A stretch of 62,574 nt of DNA, from positions 1 through 62,574 of the forward strand of contig JASJCT010000038.1 of assembly GCA_030065855.1 (NCBI GenBank). The letters run 5' to 3'. The position numbers were made by a program, and so were the translations under genes. Source of the stretch: Myxococcota bacterium (GTDB lineage Bacteria > Myxococcota_A > Polyangia > JAAYKL01). Below, piece by piece: positions 23,888 through 32,578 of the stretch. How positions within the stretch are numbered: position 1 is the first letter of the stretch; the number at the start of each line of letters is the position of its first letter. The notes beneath the pieces were generated by a model. It saw nothing but the letters and a program-made list of their open reading frames with translations. It had not been told where the DNA came from and searched no databases.

Positions 23888-25570
23888 CTAGCCCTTTATT
23901 GGCGTGGCGCGGAGGGAGGCTTTGCCGTCCTTTTCGTATACTTGAAATTTCACCTGCTTACAGTCGTAGCGAGCCATGAGGGTATCCCGATTCTTTTTGA
24001 GCGTGCCCAAAAACCGATCAAAGGTCAGTTGGGCAACTGATTCGCCGAGCTTCTTTTTGAGCGCGACAAATTCATCGTAGATCTCTCGGAAATAATCCTG
24101 TTCCTCTGTCAAACCCGCTGACACCCCAGCTGGCGGGGTCTTTGGCGGTATTCCCGGAGGGGTCTTTGGCGGTATTCCCGGCTTCGAACCTGCTGGTGAT
24201 TGATTCATCGCCGGTGCTGGCGGCGCCTTAGGCGGGGTCGGAGCCACCTCTCTTTCCCCTTTTGACTCTGCAGGCGCAGCATCCAATGGCGCGGATTCAG
24301 ATGATGGTTCAGCAGGCGGTGGTGGTGGAATATCCTCAGCCGCAGGCTCTGCGAACTTGAATGAGGCCGAGGATTTTCGAACGTTATCATGGGTGGCCAA
24401 AATAGAATCGATACTCTTTGACGCACTGTCCGTGTTCTCAATAAGAGACTTTATTTTGTAATCCATTAATCCGTTGATCGCTTTAGCGACCTTGCGTATT
24501 CGCCGCTTGAAGCGGTAGATATTCAGTTGATCTTTTGGATCTGATTTTTCAAGCGCAACGATATTTTCCAGCAACTTGGTTATCGGACGCTCTCCCTCGA
24601 TATAATTCCAGGCCCCACCAAACAGTGCAATGAGAATAACACCGACTATCAGCCATCCATACGGAAGCGCGTCCACATCCTGAGAGCCGGCGTTCTCATA
24701 GATCTCAGCCGAGGAGGACATGAAAGAAATCGGCGTTATAAGTGCAAACCCCACGTCGTTGTCAGCTGCTTCCCCTCGAATTCGGGAGTAAACAGCCAAG
24801 AACTGCTTCTCCGGCGATTCAATTCTCTTCACCTCGGAGTAACCATCCTTGGTGAATTTTGTACTGCCAATAACCTTGTCGAGCGGCTTGGCGATAAGCG
24901 CTCCCTGGGCTTTGTCTTCGCCGATTTCGCCAGGTGTACCCACGGCGATCATGACATTCCCCGAGAAAAAAGCCAATTGCATGCTGGGCGATAGTTCCGT
25001 AGCCAGCTGATCGGTGATCTTCATTGCGTGGACCAAAGCGCCCACGTATCGGCCTTGTTCGATGACCGGCCGCGCAGCTATTAAAAATACATCGTTCCCT
25101 ATCTTCCAGACATCGTCCCGCAAATATCCCCTGAGTGCCGCGTCCACGGCTGGAAACCCGGCGAGGTTGTGGCCGTGTTGCCGCTCGGTGTGTCCGACCT
25201 GGCAAATCGCATTGCCCGAGACATCCAATGTTAGGAGTAAATCACCCCTGAAGGTGCCGAGATCGGCGTTTCGCTTGCGCAAGGTACCCAACAGGGTATC
25301 GCGTATTTTAGCAGCCCGATCTGGTCCTGAAGACGCGACGAAGAGGAACTTTCGTATATCTGGATCAACCGAAACGCTCAGCAATGCATCGAGTCTTTTT
25401 CGCGCATGCAGTTTGAGCGCCACATCTGCCTTTGTCATTTCTTTGTAAAGAAGAACCGTCGCGTTTTCGACACGCTCCCGGTTGATCACATCCTTCCCCA
25501 GCATAATGATGGCAAGCATCGCCGCGATCACTAAAGCTAATAGCAGTGTCCAGAACTTGGATACGAACAT
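23888..25570 (-). CDS. Membrane sensor-like protein with MXAN_5187-type C-terminus
   Basis: A 560-residue protein. The N-terminal helix (about 5-25) and a second helix (YGWLIVGVILIALFGG, about 310) enclose a periplasmic region that looks like a Cache sensor (DVFLIAARPVIEQGRYVGALVHAMKI). After the second helix a HAMP-like linker and a Pro/Ala-rich stretch (repeats of PPKTPPGIP) lead to a C-terminal domain of about 70 residues with LTFDRFLGTLKKNRDTLM and CKQVKFQVYEKDGKASLRA, which I recognise as the C-terminal domain of Myxococcus MXAN_5187 proteins. No kinase, GGDEF or methyl-acceptor domain is present, so output is unknown. It is followed upstream by the cupredoxin-like gene on the same strand. 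Confidence 0.7.
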   Translation of the reverse strand: MFVSKFWTLLLALVIAAMLAIIMLGKDVINRERVENATVLLYKEMTKADVALKLHARKRLDALLSVSVDPDIRKFLFVASSGPDRAAKIRDTLLGTLRKRNADLGTFRGDLLLTLDVSGNAICQVGHTERQHGHNLAGFPAVDAALRGYLRDDVWKIGNDVFLIAARPVIEQGRYVGALVHAMKITDQLATELSPSMQLAFFSGNVMIAVGTPGEIGEDKAQGALIAKPLDKVIGSTKFTKDGYSEVKRIESPEKQFLAVYSRIRGEAADNDVGFALITPISFMSSSAEIYENAGSQDVDALPYGWLIVGVILIALFGGAWNYIEGERPITKLLENIVALEKSDPKDQLNIYRFKRRIRKVAKAINGLMDYKIKSLIENTDSASKSIDSILATHDNVRKSSASFKFAEPAAEDIPPPPPAEPSSESAPLDAAPAESKGEREVAPTPPKAPPAPAMNQSPAGSKPGIPPKTPPGIPPKTPPAGVSAGLTEEQDYFREIYDEFVALKKKLGESVAQLTFDRFLGTLKKNRDTLMARYDCKQVKFQVYEKDGKASLRATPIKG

Positions 25571-25623
25571 TTGACCTCTTTATGACTGCTTCGAGTCCCG
25601 GCTAATTGGCCTTGCTCTCAGGT

Positions 25624-26361
25624 TTATTGTCCTTTTTTTTCATCCTTTGACTGCGCGTCCGCGGATGATTCTGGCTTGAGCTCGATCTCCAGCTTGGCTT
25701 CCCGAGGATTTCCATTGCCCAAGGCAAACGACTGGGTGTGCAGCCACTTACCCTCGTGAAATACCTTTAGCGTATAATTCCCCGCTTCTACATCAGCTAG
25801 GGCAAATGTCCCGTCGGGTTTGACCGGGACGATTGCGCTGGCCTTCGTAACGACAACATAGGCTTTGAAATGTGGCATGAGGCGGCAGTGCACCTCGTAC
25901 ACGCCCTCGTTTTGAAACTCAATCGGGCGAAATGCCCCGTTTGATTGTTGCTCAGCCTTGAATACCGGCAGGGTGGGTGAAAACAGGGCATGATCGAACG
26001 GGTCCACGTTGCGAAATCGAATGGTGCTGCCCGGTCGCGTTACTACCACCCGCCGCTCCAGAGCACCTGCGTGGACTTTGACAGTGGAAAGTGGATCGGG
26101 TTTAGGGTCGCTCGCCCCGTCTCGAAACAGCACAACCGCAAGGTCTCGGGACGGGTCAATGCTAGGGGGGCGAACCGGAACGATGCCGTTTGGTTCATTC
26201 CAATAATATGCCCGCTTTGTATCTGCCCGTCTTTTTTCTGCTGCTGCAAGCGACGCTTTGAGTTCTTCGGAGCTAACGATTTTTCCAGTAACCTTCTCAG
26301 CACGAACCACAGGCGCGGCGGTAAATAAGATAAAAACGGCTATGACTCGAATTACTCGCAT
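25624..26361 (-). CDS. Periplasmic cupredoxin-like protein
   Basis: A 245-residue exported protein (signal ends APVVRA). The middle (about 75-180) resembles plastocyanin/cupredoxin folds: STIRFRNVDPFDHALFSP, then GVYEVHCRLMPHFKAYVVV. His in DHALF, Cys in HCRLMPHF and a later Met/His could bind copper, but the spacing is not canonical. It ends with a carnitine-type beta domain (GTFALADVEAGNYTLKVFHEGKW) like carboxypeptidase-regulatory repeats. GGAGGT precedes ATG. It probably forms an operon with the MXAN_5187-like gene 54 bases on. Confidence 0.65.
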   Translation of the reverse strand: MRVIRVIAVFILFTAAPVVRAEKVTGKIVSSEELKASLAAAEKRRADTKRAYYWNEPNGIVPVRPPSIDPSRDLAVVLFRDGASDPKPDPLSTVKVHAGALERRVVVTRPGSTIRFRNVDPFDHALFSPTLPVFKAEQQSNGAFRPIEFQNEGVYEVHCRLMPHFKAYVVVTKASAIVPVKPDGTFALADVEAGNYTLKVFHEGKWLHTQSFALGNGNPREAKLEIELKPESSADAQSKDEKKGQ

Positions 26362-26432
26362 TCAAACCTCCGAACCAGTACCTACTTATAATGCAGTTTA
26401 GCTCCAAGACATCGACGACTCAAGTTCGCGTT

Positions 26433-27293
26433 TCACATTGCATCTATGAACCTGCGATGGAGCCACATCCAGTGATCCGGACGCCGGGCGACCCACGCCC
26501 CGACTATCTCATTGATTTCATTTACCCAAGCACGGATATCGTCGCCATTTTTAAGGGTTGAAGTGTCGATGGCAGGTTCAATGTAAATGTCGTGGTCCCC
26601 ATCCCAGCGCCGATCAATTCGCACTGGTAGGAGCGGGGCGCCGGTTCTCATTGCGAGCATGGCCGGGGCCGTGGTGGTCCACGCCATCTGCCCCATAAAC
26701 GGCGATCGAATGCCGCCCCGTGTAGGGGGGGTGCGTTGGTCCACTGTCAATCCGAGGACATTTCCCTGTCGGAGCCATTTTAATATGCGCTTGGCAGCGC
26801 CCTTATCGGGAAAAATCTCGAGCCCGCATCGATGGCGCGTTTCCATCCAGAATCGACTGATGCCGCTGTGATGGAGTTCCCGGCTGACAATGGCGAGGGG
26901 GGCCCCAGAAGCTGCCTGAGAGCACGCGAGCAAATCAAAATTACCGTAATGGGCGGTTACGACGATCACACCGGCGCCTCGCGCCAGGGCTGCATTGTAG
27001 TTGGCCGCGCCATGGACGTGCACCCGGGCCGAGATTTGCTCGTTGGTCATCTGGCGCAGCTTTAAAAACTCCATCGCCGATATACCAAAATGAGAATAGG
27101 CGTTGCGTGCAATATCGAAATGGTCATCCTGCTGCTTGGGAAGTGCCAGGGCCAGGTTATTAAGGACGGTCTTTCGTCGAATGCGAACCAGGTGAAACCA
27201 CAGGCGACCGAGCAGGGCCCCGATCTGTTGCACCTGTTGCCAGGACAGCAGTCCGACCGGGAACAGCAACATTCTAAGGAGCAAGGTCGACAC
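26433..27293 (-). CDS. LpxL/HtrB-type lipid A acyltransferase
   Basis: A 286-residue inner membrane acyltransferase of the LpxL/LpxM family, adding secondary acyl chains to lipid A. Catalytic HYGNFD (HX4D) near residue 112, then GLTVDQRTPP, and MAMRTGAPLLPVRI with the acyl-chain site. A single N-terminal helix precedes RRKTVLNNLALALP. The start is placed at GTG 27293 with GGAG seven bases before it; a TTG twelve codons upstream lacks a site. Divergent from the aromatic-rich lipoprotein. Confidence 0.85.
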   Translation of the reverse strand: MSTLLLRMLLFPVGLLSWQQVQQIGALLGRLWFHLVRIRRKTVLNNLALALPKQQDDHFDIARNAYSHFGISAMEFLKLRQMTNEQISARVHVHGAANYNAALARGAGVIVVTAHYGNFDLLACSQAASGAPLAIVSRELHHSGISRFWMETRHRCGLEIFPDKGAAKRILKWLRQGNVLGLTVDQRTPPTRGGIRSPFMGQMAWTTTAPAMLAMRTGAPLLPVRIDRRWDGDHDIYIEPAIDTSTLKNGDDIRAWVNEINEIVGAWVARRPDHWMWLHRRFIDAM

Positions 27294-27321
27294 AGGGCAT
27301 CTCCACGTGTTATTTTTTTGT

Positions 27322-27340
27322 AATGGCAATGAATGCCATT
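27322..27340. promoter_or_regulatory. Inverted repeat AATGGCA-N5-TGCCATT
   Basis: A perfect 7-base inverted repeat with 5-base spacer between the divergent lpxL-like (start 27293) and lipoprotein (start 27359) genes. Its position suits an operator controlling one or both. Prediction from symmetry and position only. Confidence 0.35.
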
Positions 27341-27358
27341 GCTACAAGGTAGCTGCAA

Positions 27359-27955
27359 ATGAAAACCAATACCATCATCTATGTCATTCTGGGCTGTTGC
27401 GTGATAACCGCCTGCGGCCCATCGACCCTGGGGTCTTATCCGTCTTATGAGAGAACACTTGAGCAGTACGCACCGCAAGGCAGACCAAACGGCGTCAAGC
27501 TCACAGACCCCAAGGCCACCCCTGCGTCTGATACGTGCGACTGCCCACGGGTCTGGTATCGCGATCACTGGGTGTACTACTATCACGGCTCTTGGATATA
27601 TTGGCACCATGGGTTTTGGTACTACTACCCATACTTTCACTGGTATTACTTTGGCTATGGTCCGGTGTTTTACACGGGGCCTGACCGCATTATTGTATCT
27701 CGTCCCCCTTCTGAAACCCGGCCCGCGCGGATACGTCCCACGGTGATCGATGCTGACGACGCACATACGAACCCCCGGGTACAGCCCGTGGTAACGGACC
27801 CGGTGCCAACACGTCCAACAAGAGTCAGGCCAGCACCCACCCCGCCACCACAGCGACGCATCCGGCCCGTGTCCCCACCCCCTTCTCCCCAGCGCGTGCG
27901 TCCGCCTGAGCGCAACCCGTCATCAGGGGGGTCGGGCAGGAGAAAACCGAGCTAG
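27359..27955 (+). CDS. Aromatic/His-rich lipoprotein
   Basis: A 198-residue predicted lipoprotein with lipobox VITAC after a short signal. Residues about 60-105 are dominated by Tyr, Trp, His, Phe and Gly (DHWVYYYHGSWIYWHHGFWY and onward), and the C-terminal half is Pro/Arg-rich with repeated PTRP/RIRPV units. Such segments are seen in surface lipoproteins that bind metals, haem or polysaccharide, but no domain was recognised. Codon use is normal for the window. It stands alone between two leftward genes. Confidence 0.65.
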   Translation: MKTNTIIYVILGCCVITACGPSTLGSYPSYERTLEQYAPQGRPNGVKLTDPKATPASDTCDCPRVWYRDHWVYYYHGSWIYWHHGFWYYYPYFHWYYFGYGPVFYTGPDRIIVSRPPSETRPARIRPTVIDADDAHTNPRVQPVVTDPVPTRPTRVRPAPTPPPQRRIRPVSPPPSPQRVRPPERNPSSGGSGRRKPS

Positions 27956-27960
27956 TTTCT

Positions 27961-29079
27961 CTAGCGTTCAAAATACCAGGTGGCGATCTCTTCGGCCGCG
28001 GGTTTACCTCTAGGGGTGTATTCTTTGCTCTTGCGTCCACCCCATCCGAACCAATTCCAGAAATACACCCCAGCTAAGCTTGGCTCTCCACCCCAAACCA
28101 AGCGGAATGCCTCGTAACACCGCCGTTGCCCTTCGAGGTCAATGGGGTCGTCCGCGCCTTCTTTCCAAGGCCATGCAGCTGTGTTCTTTTGGCTTAAATA
28201 GCCCACCTCGGTTAGGATAAGGGGTTTCTTTATTCGGCTTTGAAAGTCGAGCAGCCGGGTCTTGATGCCCTGCCAGGACCGCACCAGGTCTGATACAGTA
28301 GGGTCAGTGCCCGGTTGGGTGAGCTCAAAATAGCCCGTAACGCCCACATAATCGAGCGCATCAAAAAACGCGACTTTTTCGAAGTGATCCCAGTTTGCCG
28401 AATAGAGCAGGTCGCCACTGTAAACTTCGCGTACTTTGGCAATGATCCCTCGCCACTTTTCTTCGTGCACGTCCATGCTAGATAGTTCAGAGCCGATGGA
28501 AAACAAGGGAACGCAAAGCGTCTCTGCAAAGGCAGCAAGCCGAAGAATAAATGCCTCGTAATTGGCGAAAAACGCATCCACATCCGCTGGTGCAAGGGTG
28601 CCGCGCCACCCTCCGTTTGACTTGTCCTCGACCCTCAAAATGGGAAAGAACAAAATAGATAGCCCCTGGGATCTGGCGTCTGCAATGGCTTTTTTTATGG
28701 TGCGCTCTGGAACAGTGAACTCGGGATGGGCAAAGATCGACACATCGATAGAAGTTTTCATATACCACGGCACCACAATCGCAGCGTGGTTCGCGCCTAC
28801 TGCTGCCATCTCTTCGAGCATTGGCACATAAGACCAATCCGGGTCCTCGCTGTAGAGTCCAAGGGCAATACCGCGTTGATCTGGCGGGCAGCGCTGGTCT
28901 GGCGTAGCTGTTTTTTGTACTGACTCTCCACTGTTGCGGCACTGTGGTTGTTTTGGAGCGGGCTGTTGCAGTTGGGGCTGAGATGATACCAATAAAACGG
29001 CTAGAACGCCACCTAAGGCGCTGACAATATTAAAGTATCTCACTGCCAGGGTACCGATACACGTGTTGAATACGTACAT
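27961..29079 (-). CDS. GH113-like (beta/alpha)8 glycoside hydrolase
   Basis: A 372-residue protein with a hydrophobic N-terminus (ALGGVLAVLLVSS) and a Gln/Pro linker with Cys47, so secreted or membrane-tethered. The barrel has RGIALGLYSED, VPWYMKTS, then acid/base Glu198 in GSELSSMD and nucleophile Glu291 in LILTEVGY, with FWNWFGWGG at the end, as in the GH113 mannanase-like clan GH-A families. Substrate unknown. The start overlaps the end of the upstream gene by 50 bases if ATG 29079 is used; GTG 29043 would reduce this to 14. Confidence 0.7.
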   Translation of the reverse strand: MYVFNTCIGTLAVRYFNIVSALGGVLAVLLVSSQPQLQQPAPKQPQCRNSGESVQKTATPDQRCPPDQRGIALGLYSEDPDWSYVPMLEEMAAVGANHAAIVVPWYMKTSIDVSIFAHPEFTVPERTIKKAIADARSQGLSILFFPILRVEDKSNGGWRGTLAPADVDAFFANYEAFILRLAAFAETLCVPLFSIGSELSSMDVHEEKWRGIIAKVREVYSGDLLYSANWDHFEKVAFFDALDYVGVTGYFELTQPGTDPTVSDLVRSWQGIKTRLLDFQSRIKKPLILTEVGYLSQKNTAAWPWKEGADDPIDLEGQRRCYEAFRLVWGGEPSLAGVYFWNWFGWGGRKSKEYTPRGKPAAEEIATWYFER

Positions 29080-29674
29080 TAGAATATTTATCGAGTTTGA
29101 GGCGCATTTTGTCGAGATAGTCCGATAGGTTTCTCGTGGGAATCTCTTCCTTCAAGCCGCGTGCGATAATCTCTTTAATAACTTGGCGAGCTTCGATCGG
29201 GTGCAGCACAATACCTTTACCGATCGTTGGCCTGCCATCCCAATAGACAATCCGAGCGCCGAATATATCTCCTTTGCTGAGCCCGAGGGTCGGCAGTGTG
29301 CTATGGGCCATCCAGTGGCCCCCGCCTAGTAGATCCAAGAGATTCAGTACGTCGTTGCGTGATTCGATAAGCTCGAACACGGATCGCAGGGTCACGGTGA
29401 GGTACGCCATTTGGTCCAGCTCTTGGCGATCCATCTCGCTAGCGTGTCGAATAAGATACGTTTCGACCGGGGTGTTGCCATCTGGGCCGGGCCGATCCAT
29501 GAGGTACCAATCGAGAAACATGGCCATTCTCAATTCAAACCACGGTTCTCCATCCTCGAACTTGCCCGTCAAGTTGTGGAACTCTTCCCGCGCCAGGCGA
29601 AAGTCCGCGAGTCCCGATGAGATAGCTTCGTTTTCGATGCGTTCATAGTACTTATCGTACGTCGATACAACCAT
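29030..29674 (-). CDS. Conserved hypothetical, cytoplasmic
   Basis: A 214-residue soluble helical protein without signal or membrane segment. Recognisable blocks are EPWFELRMAMFLDWYLMDRP, LTVTLRSVFELIE, DILGAR-like KGDIFGARIVYWDGRP and HPIEARQVIKEII. I have the impression of a family limited to deltaproteobacteria but cannot name it. It is the first gene before the GH113-like gene on the same strand, and their ends overlap. Function unknown. Confidence 0.6.
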   Translation of the reverse strand: MVVSTYDKYYERIENEAISSGLADFRLAREEFHNLTGKFEDGEPWFELRMAMFLDWYLMDRPGPDGNTPVETYLIRHASEMDRQELDQMAYLTVTLRSVFELIESRNDVLNLLDLLGGGHWMAHSTLPTLGLSKGDIFGARIVYWDGRPTIGKGIVLHPIEARQVIKEIIARGLKEEIPTRNLSDYLDKMRLKLDKYSNVRIQHVYRYPGSEIL

Positions 29675-29749
29675 AGCGAAGCATAAACCAAATGCAGGGT
29701 ATATTTCCAGTCCCCCCAGGTCCCAGTCCCCTGGAGTACAACGTCTTGG

Positions 29750-30688
29750 TCAAGGCGTGCGCCCCAAGAATTCTAAGAGAAAATACCGGAGCGCAGTGGG
29801 CAGGGCAGCCCGATGGGCCTCGACACCTTCACCGGTATCGATGACAAATGATCGCACGGTACCATCGCCGGTTGCAGCGCACCGATAGGGTTGGTTCCGC
29901 AGGCGAAGCCCAGGGAGATTGTCCGGGCAAGTCGTTTTATCGATGCCGAGCGGTCCATAGGCCCTGCCAAAGTCAAACCACGACTGGTATTCAGGCCGCT
30001 GCTTGGGTCTAAATCCAGCAGTTTCGACCGAATGGATATTGATGGTCTGAACGCCACGCCGCTTTAGACGCTGAATTTCATCCTGCCATCCCCTACCCAA
30101 GCACGTATCAAAGAACCCCACTGCCTTGGGAGCCAGGCGATGGACACTGTTCATACCATCTCCGCCGCATCCAGCCGCACCAGAATGGCCAAAGACAAAC
30201 CAGTCGCCTGGGGTGATCCCCTCTTTTTTCAGTTGTTCAGCGACCTCGGTTTTAAAGGCCCGCACATCGAAGCCCGGCCAATTCTGTCCCATAAATCGGA
30301 AAACCGGGAGCACCAGCACTGGGCGTTGGATTTCCCTCTTGTGTACCATCTCGCCGACCAGCGCGCGGACCACTTTTAAAAAGCTGTAATCCCTTGGGAG
30401 CACGCCCCGTTTGGGTTGGCCGTGAAATCCAATGATGACCGGATAGGTTCCATTTTTTTCAGTACCAGGATAGAGCACAATTCGGTGCTGATCCAATGGG
30501 TCGGGCGTTCGGTACGGCGCGTTTGGCGCACCTGGCGGCTGCCAAGAAAACGCGATGGTCCGATCCTTTGGGTTCGGTTCCTGGATACCGGTCGCACTGC
30601 CTGGCAGGGAAGTGGCAAGTCCAAGAACAATTAAAAAATAAAACAACGAACTTACATGGGAGTATCGCTGATGCATGCGACGGGTCAT
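29750..30688 (-). CDS. Secreted serine hydrolase-like protein
   Basis: A 312-residue exported protein of alpha/beta-hydrolase appearance. Signal: SSLFYFLIVLGLATSLPGSATG. The core shows YPVIIGFHGQPK (oxyanion region), VLVLPVFRFMG, and the nucleophile elbow FVFGHSGAAG (GHSGA) near residue 175, then a putative Asp/His C-terminal pair (EAHRAAL). The frame is open upstream, but ATG 30688, one base after the GGT stop, is favoured, making the two genes translationally coupled. Substrate unknown. Confidence 0.65.
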   Translation of the reverse strand: MTRRMHQRYSHVSSLFYFLIVLGLATSLPGSATGIQEPNPKDRTIAFSWQPPGAPNAPYRTPDPLDQHRIVLYPGTEKNGTYPVIIGFHGQPKRGVLPRDYSFLKVVRALVGEMVHKREIQRPVLVLPVFRFMGQNWPGFDVRAFKTEVAEQLKKEGITPGDWFVFGHSGAAGCGGDGMNSVHRLAPKAVGFFDTCLGRGWQDEIQRLKRRGVQTINIHSVETAGFRPKQRPEYQSWFDFGRAYGPLGIDKTTCPDNLPGLRLRNQPYRCAATGDGTVRSFVIDTGEGVEAHRAALPTALRYFLLEFLGRTP

Positions 30689-30689
30689 G

Positions 30690-32387
30690 TTAGTATCCAA
30701 TCGCCAATCCATCCTTGCGCGATTCGCTGGCGCCGATGAGCGTCTTGTTCTTTTGGTCGATCCATATGCCCTGATATCCACCAAACCCACCGCTTGTTTT
30801 TGCCACAGTGTGGCCTTTTTGAACCAGTTCACGCATCACGTTGGGGGGGATGCCGCTCTCGAGCAGCACTGTGCCCCCGTCGGTCATGCGACCCCCGGTC
30901 GGCTGGGATGCGCCCCTGTGGCGAAACCGGGGTGCATCGCCTGCTGCTTGGATGTTCATGCCAAATGCCAATATATTGAGCAGGACCTGTACGTGCCCCT
31001 GGGGCTGCATGGCCCCACCCATCACGCCAAACGAAAACACCGGCTCCCCCTTTTGGGTGACAAATGCCGGGATGATGGTGTGAAACGGCCGCTTGCCAGG
31101 CGCGTAGACATTGGGATGCCCTTTTTCGAGACTGAACAGCGCCCCCCGATCCTGAATGCAAAACCCCACGCCGTCTGGCACGTTGCCCGATCCAAAGCCG
31201 TAATAGTTGCTCTGGATGAGGGATACCGCATTGAATTCACTGTCCACGACCGTGAGATACACCGTATCTCCGGCTTCGAGTTTCTCTTCCCCGTGGCTGA
31301 GGCGACGGCGTGCCTTTTGGGGATGAAACAGTTTTAAGCGTTTTTTGGCGTATGCAGTCGAAAGCAGTTTTCGTATCGGGGCCTTGAAAAAAGCCGGATC
31401 CGCGTAAAACCGCGCCCGGTCTTCGTACACGATTTTCTTGGTCTCTATCAACGCGTGTAAATAGTCAGCTGAATTGTGCCCCATGGACTTGAGGTCCATC
31501 TGCTCGAGCAGCCTAAGCCACTGCAAGACGGCCATGCCTTGGCCATTGGGAGGCAGCTCCCAGATGCGATATCCCTTGTACGACACCTTAAGGGGTCTTA
31601 CCCACTCGGGTTCGTAGTCGGCAAAATCGGCGAGCTGAAAAAAGCCACCCACCCTCTTGGAATAGGCGACGATTCGCTTGGCGATCTCCCCCTTGTAAAA
31701 CCCTTTTTGACCCTGCTTTGCAATGTACTGCAGGGTTTTAGCGAGGGTTTTATTTCGAAAGATCTCGCCTTTTTTCGGGGCGCGACCATCCGGTGCGTAG
31801 AGCTTTTGAAAATTGGGAAAATCCGCAAAGCGTTCAACCGATCTCCCCCAATAATAGGCGATAAGCTCTGATACGGGGAACCCGTTTTGTGCGTATGCAA
31901 TCGTTGGGGCAAGTAGGTCTGTCATGGGAAGCTTGCCGAATTTTTCGTGTAGGGCAAACCACCCAGCCACGCACCCCGGCACTGTCCAGGGCAAGGGTCC
32001 TTCAGTGGGCACCTCGGTAATGCCACGCGCGTTGAAATGGTCGAATGTAAGGGATTTGGGCGATGGTCCACTGGCGTTCAGTCCGTAGATCCGCTTCTTT
32101 TTGTTGTCCCATACAATGGCGAACAGATCGCCGCCAATACCGCTCCCTGTGGGTTCCATCAATCCTAAAGCCGCGTTGACAGCAATGGCGGCGTCTACTG
32201 CTGTACCGCCCTTTTTGAGAATATCGAGGCCAATTTGGGCGGCAAGGGGTTGACTTGTTGCGACCATGCCGTTGGTGGCAATCACTTCGGATCGGGTGGC
32301 GAACATGGCGCCTGTAAGGCGATCCCCGGCCTCGGCACCGCCAATAGCCAATACCCCAATGAGCAGAAAAATGGTGGTCTTCTTCAT
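30690..32387 (-). CDS. ggt: Gamma-glutamyltransferase
   Basis: A 565-residue periplasmic precursor (signal MKKTTIFLLIGVLAIGGAEA). The family landmarks are present: VATSQPLAAQIGLDILKKGG, AVDAAIAVNAALGL, GSGIGGDLFAI, TVPGCVAGWFALHEKFG, and the autocleavage Thr at the start of TVYLTVVD near residue 375. SNYYGFGSGNVPDGVGF and MGGAMQPQGHVQVLLNI complete the small subunit. It hydrolyses or transfers the gamma-glutamyl group of glutathione and related peptides. The following gene is coupled to it. Confidence 0.92.
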   Translation of the reverse strand: MKKTTIFLLIGVLAIGGAEAGDRLTGAMFATRSEVIATNGMVATSQPLAAQIGLDILKKGGTAVDAAIAVNAALGLMEPTGSGIGGDLFAIVWDNKKKRIYGLNASGPSPKSLTFDHFNARGITEVPTEGPLPWTVPGCVAGWFALHEKFGKLPMTDLLAPTIAYAQNGFPVSELIAYYWGRSVERFADFPNFQKLYAPDGRAPKKGEIFRNKTLAKTLQYIAKQGQKGFYKGEIAKRIVAYSKRVGGFFQLADFADYEPEWVRPLKVSYKGYRIWELPPNGQGMAVLQWLRLLEQMDLKSMGHNSADYLHALIETKKIVYEDRARFYADPAFFKAPIRKLLSTAYAKKRLKLFHPQKARRRLSHGEEKLEAGDTVYLTVVDSEFNAVSLIQSNYYGFGSGNVPDGVGFCIQDRGALFSLEKGHPNVYAPGKRPFHTIIPAFVTQKGEPVFSFGVMGGAMQPQGHVQVLLNILAFGMNIQAAGDAPRFRHRGASQPTGGRMTDGGTVLLESGIPPNVMRELVQKGHTVAKTSGGFGGYQGIWIDQKNKTLIGASESRKDGLAIGY

Positions 32388-32519
32388 GTCACACCTTTGA
32401 AAAACTGACGACTACCTACAGCTGATGTTGCGGATATTACTGCGAAGCAGCAAAGGAATAAAGCCTCTGCTTTTGAACCCCGGTCGAACTTCTCTCAGGG
32501 CTTTATGCCCCGCGCAGTC

Positions 32520-32578
32520 GGCACGGGGAAATCCGTGCCCTACAACCCGGTTTGATAAGCGCAGCGGGCTATCAAACC
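32520..32578. repeat. Two adjacent hairpins
   Basis: GGCACGG/CCGTGCC with a 6-base loop (32520-32539) is followed by GGTTTGATA/TATCAAACC (32549-32578). The second overlaps the stop of the regulator gene at 32572. Neither is followed by a T-run in the reading direction of that gene, so they look more like REP units than classical terminators, although they may still stop transcription before ggt. Confidence 0.5.

Noticed and set aside
27062..27766. A 234-codon minus-strand frame over the lpxL-like start and lipoprotein
   Set aside because: It covers two real genes and reads as low-complexity Arg/Cys/Pro sequence.
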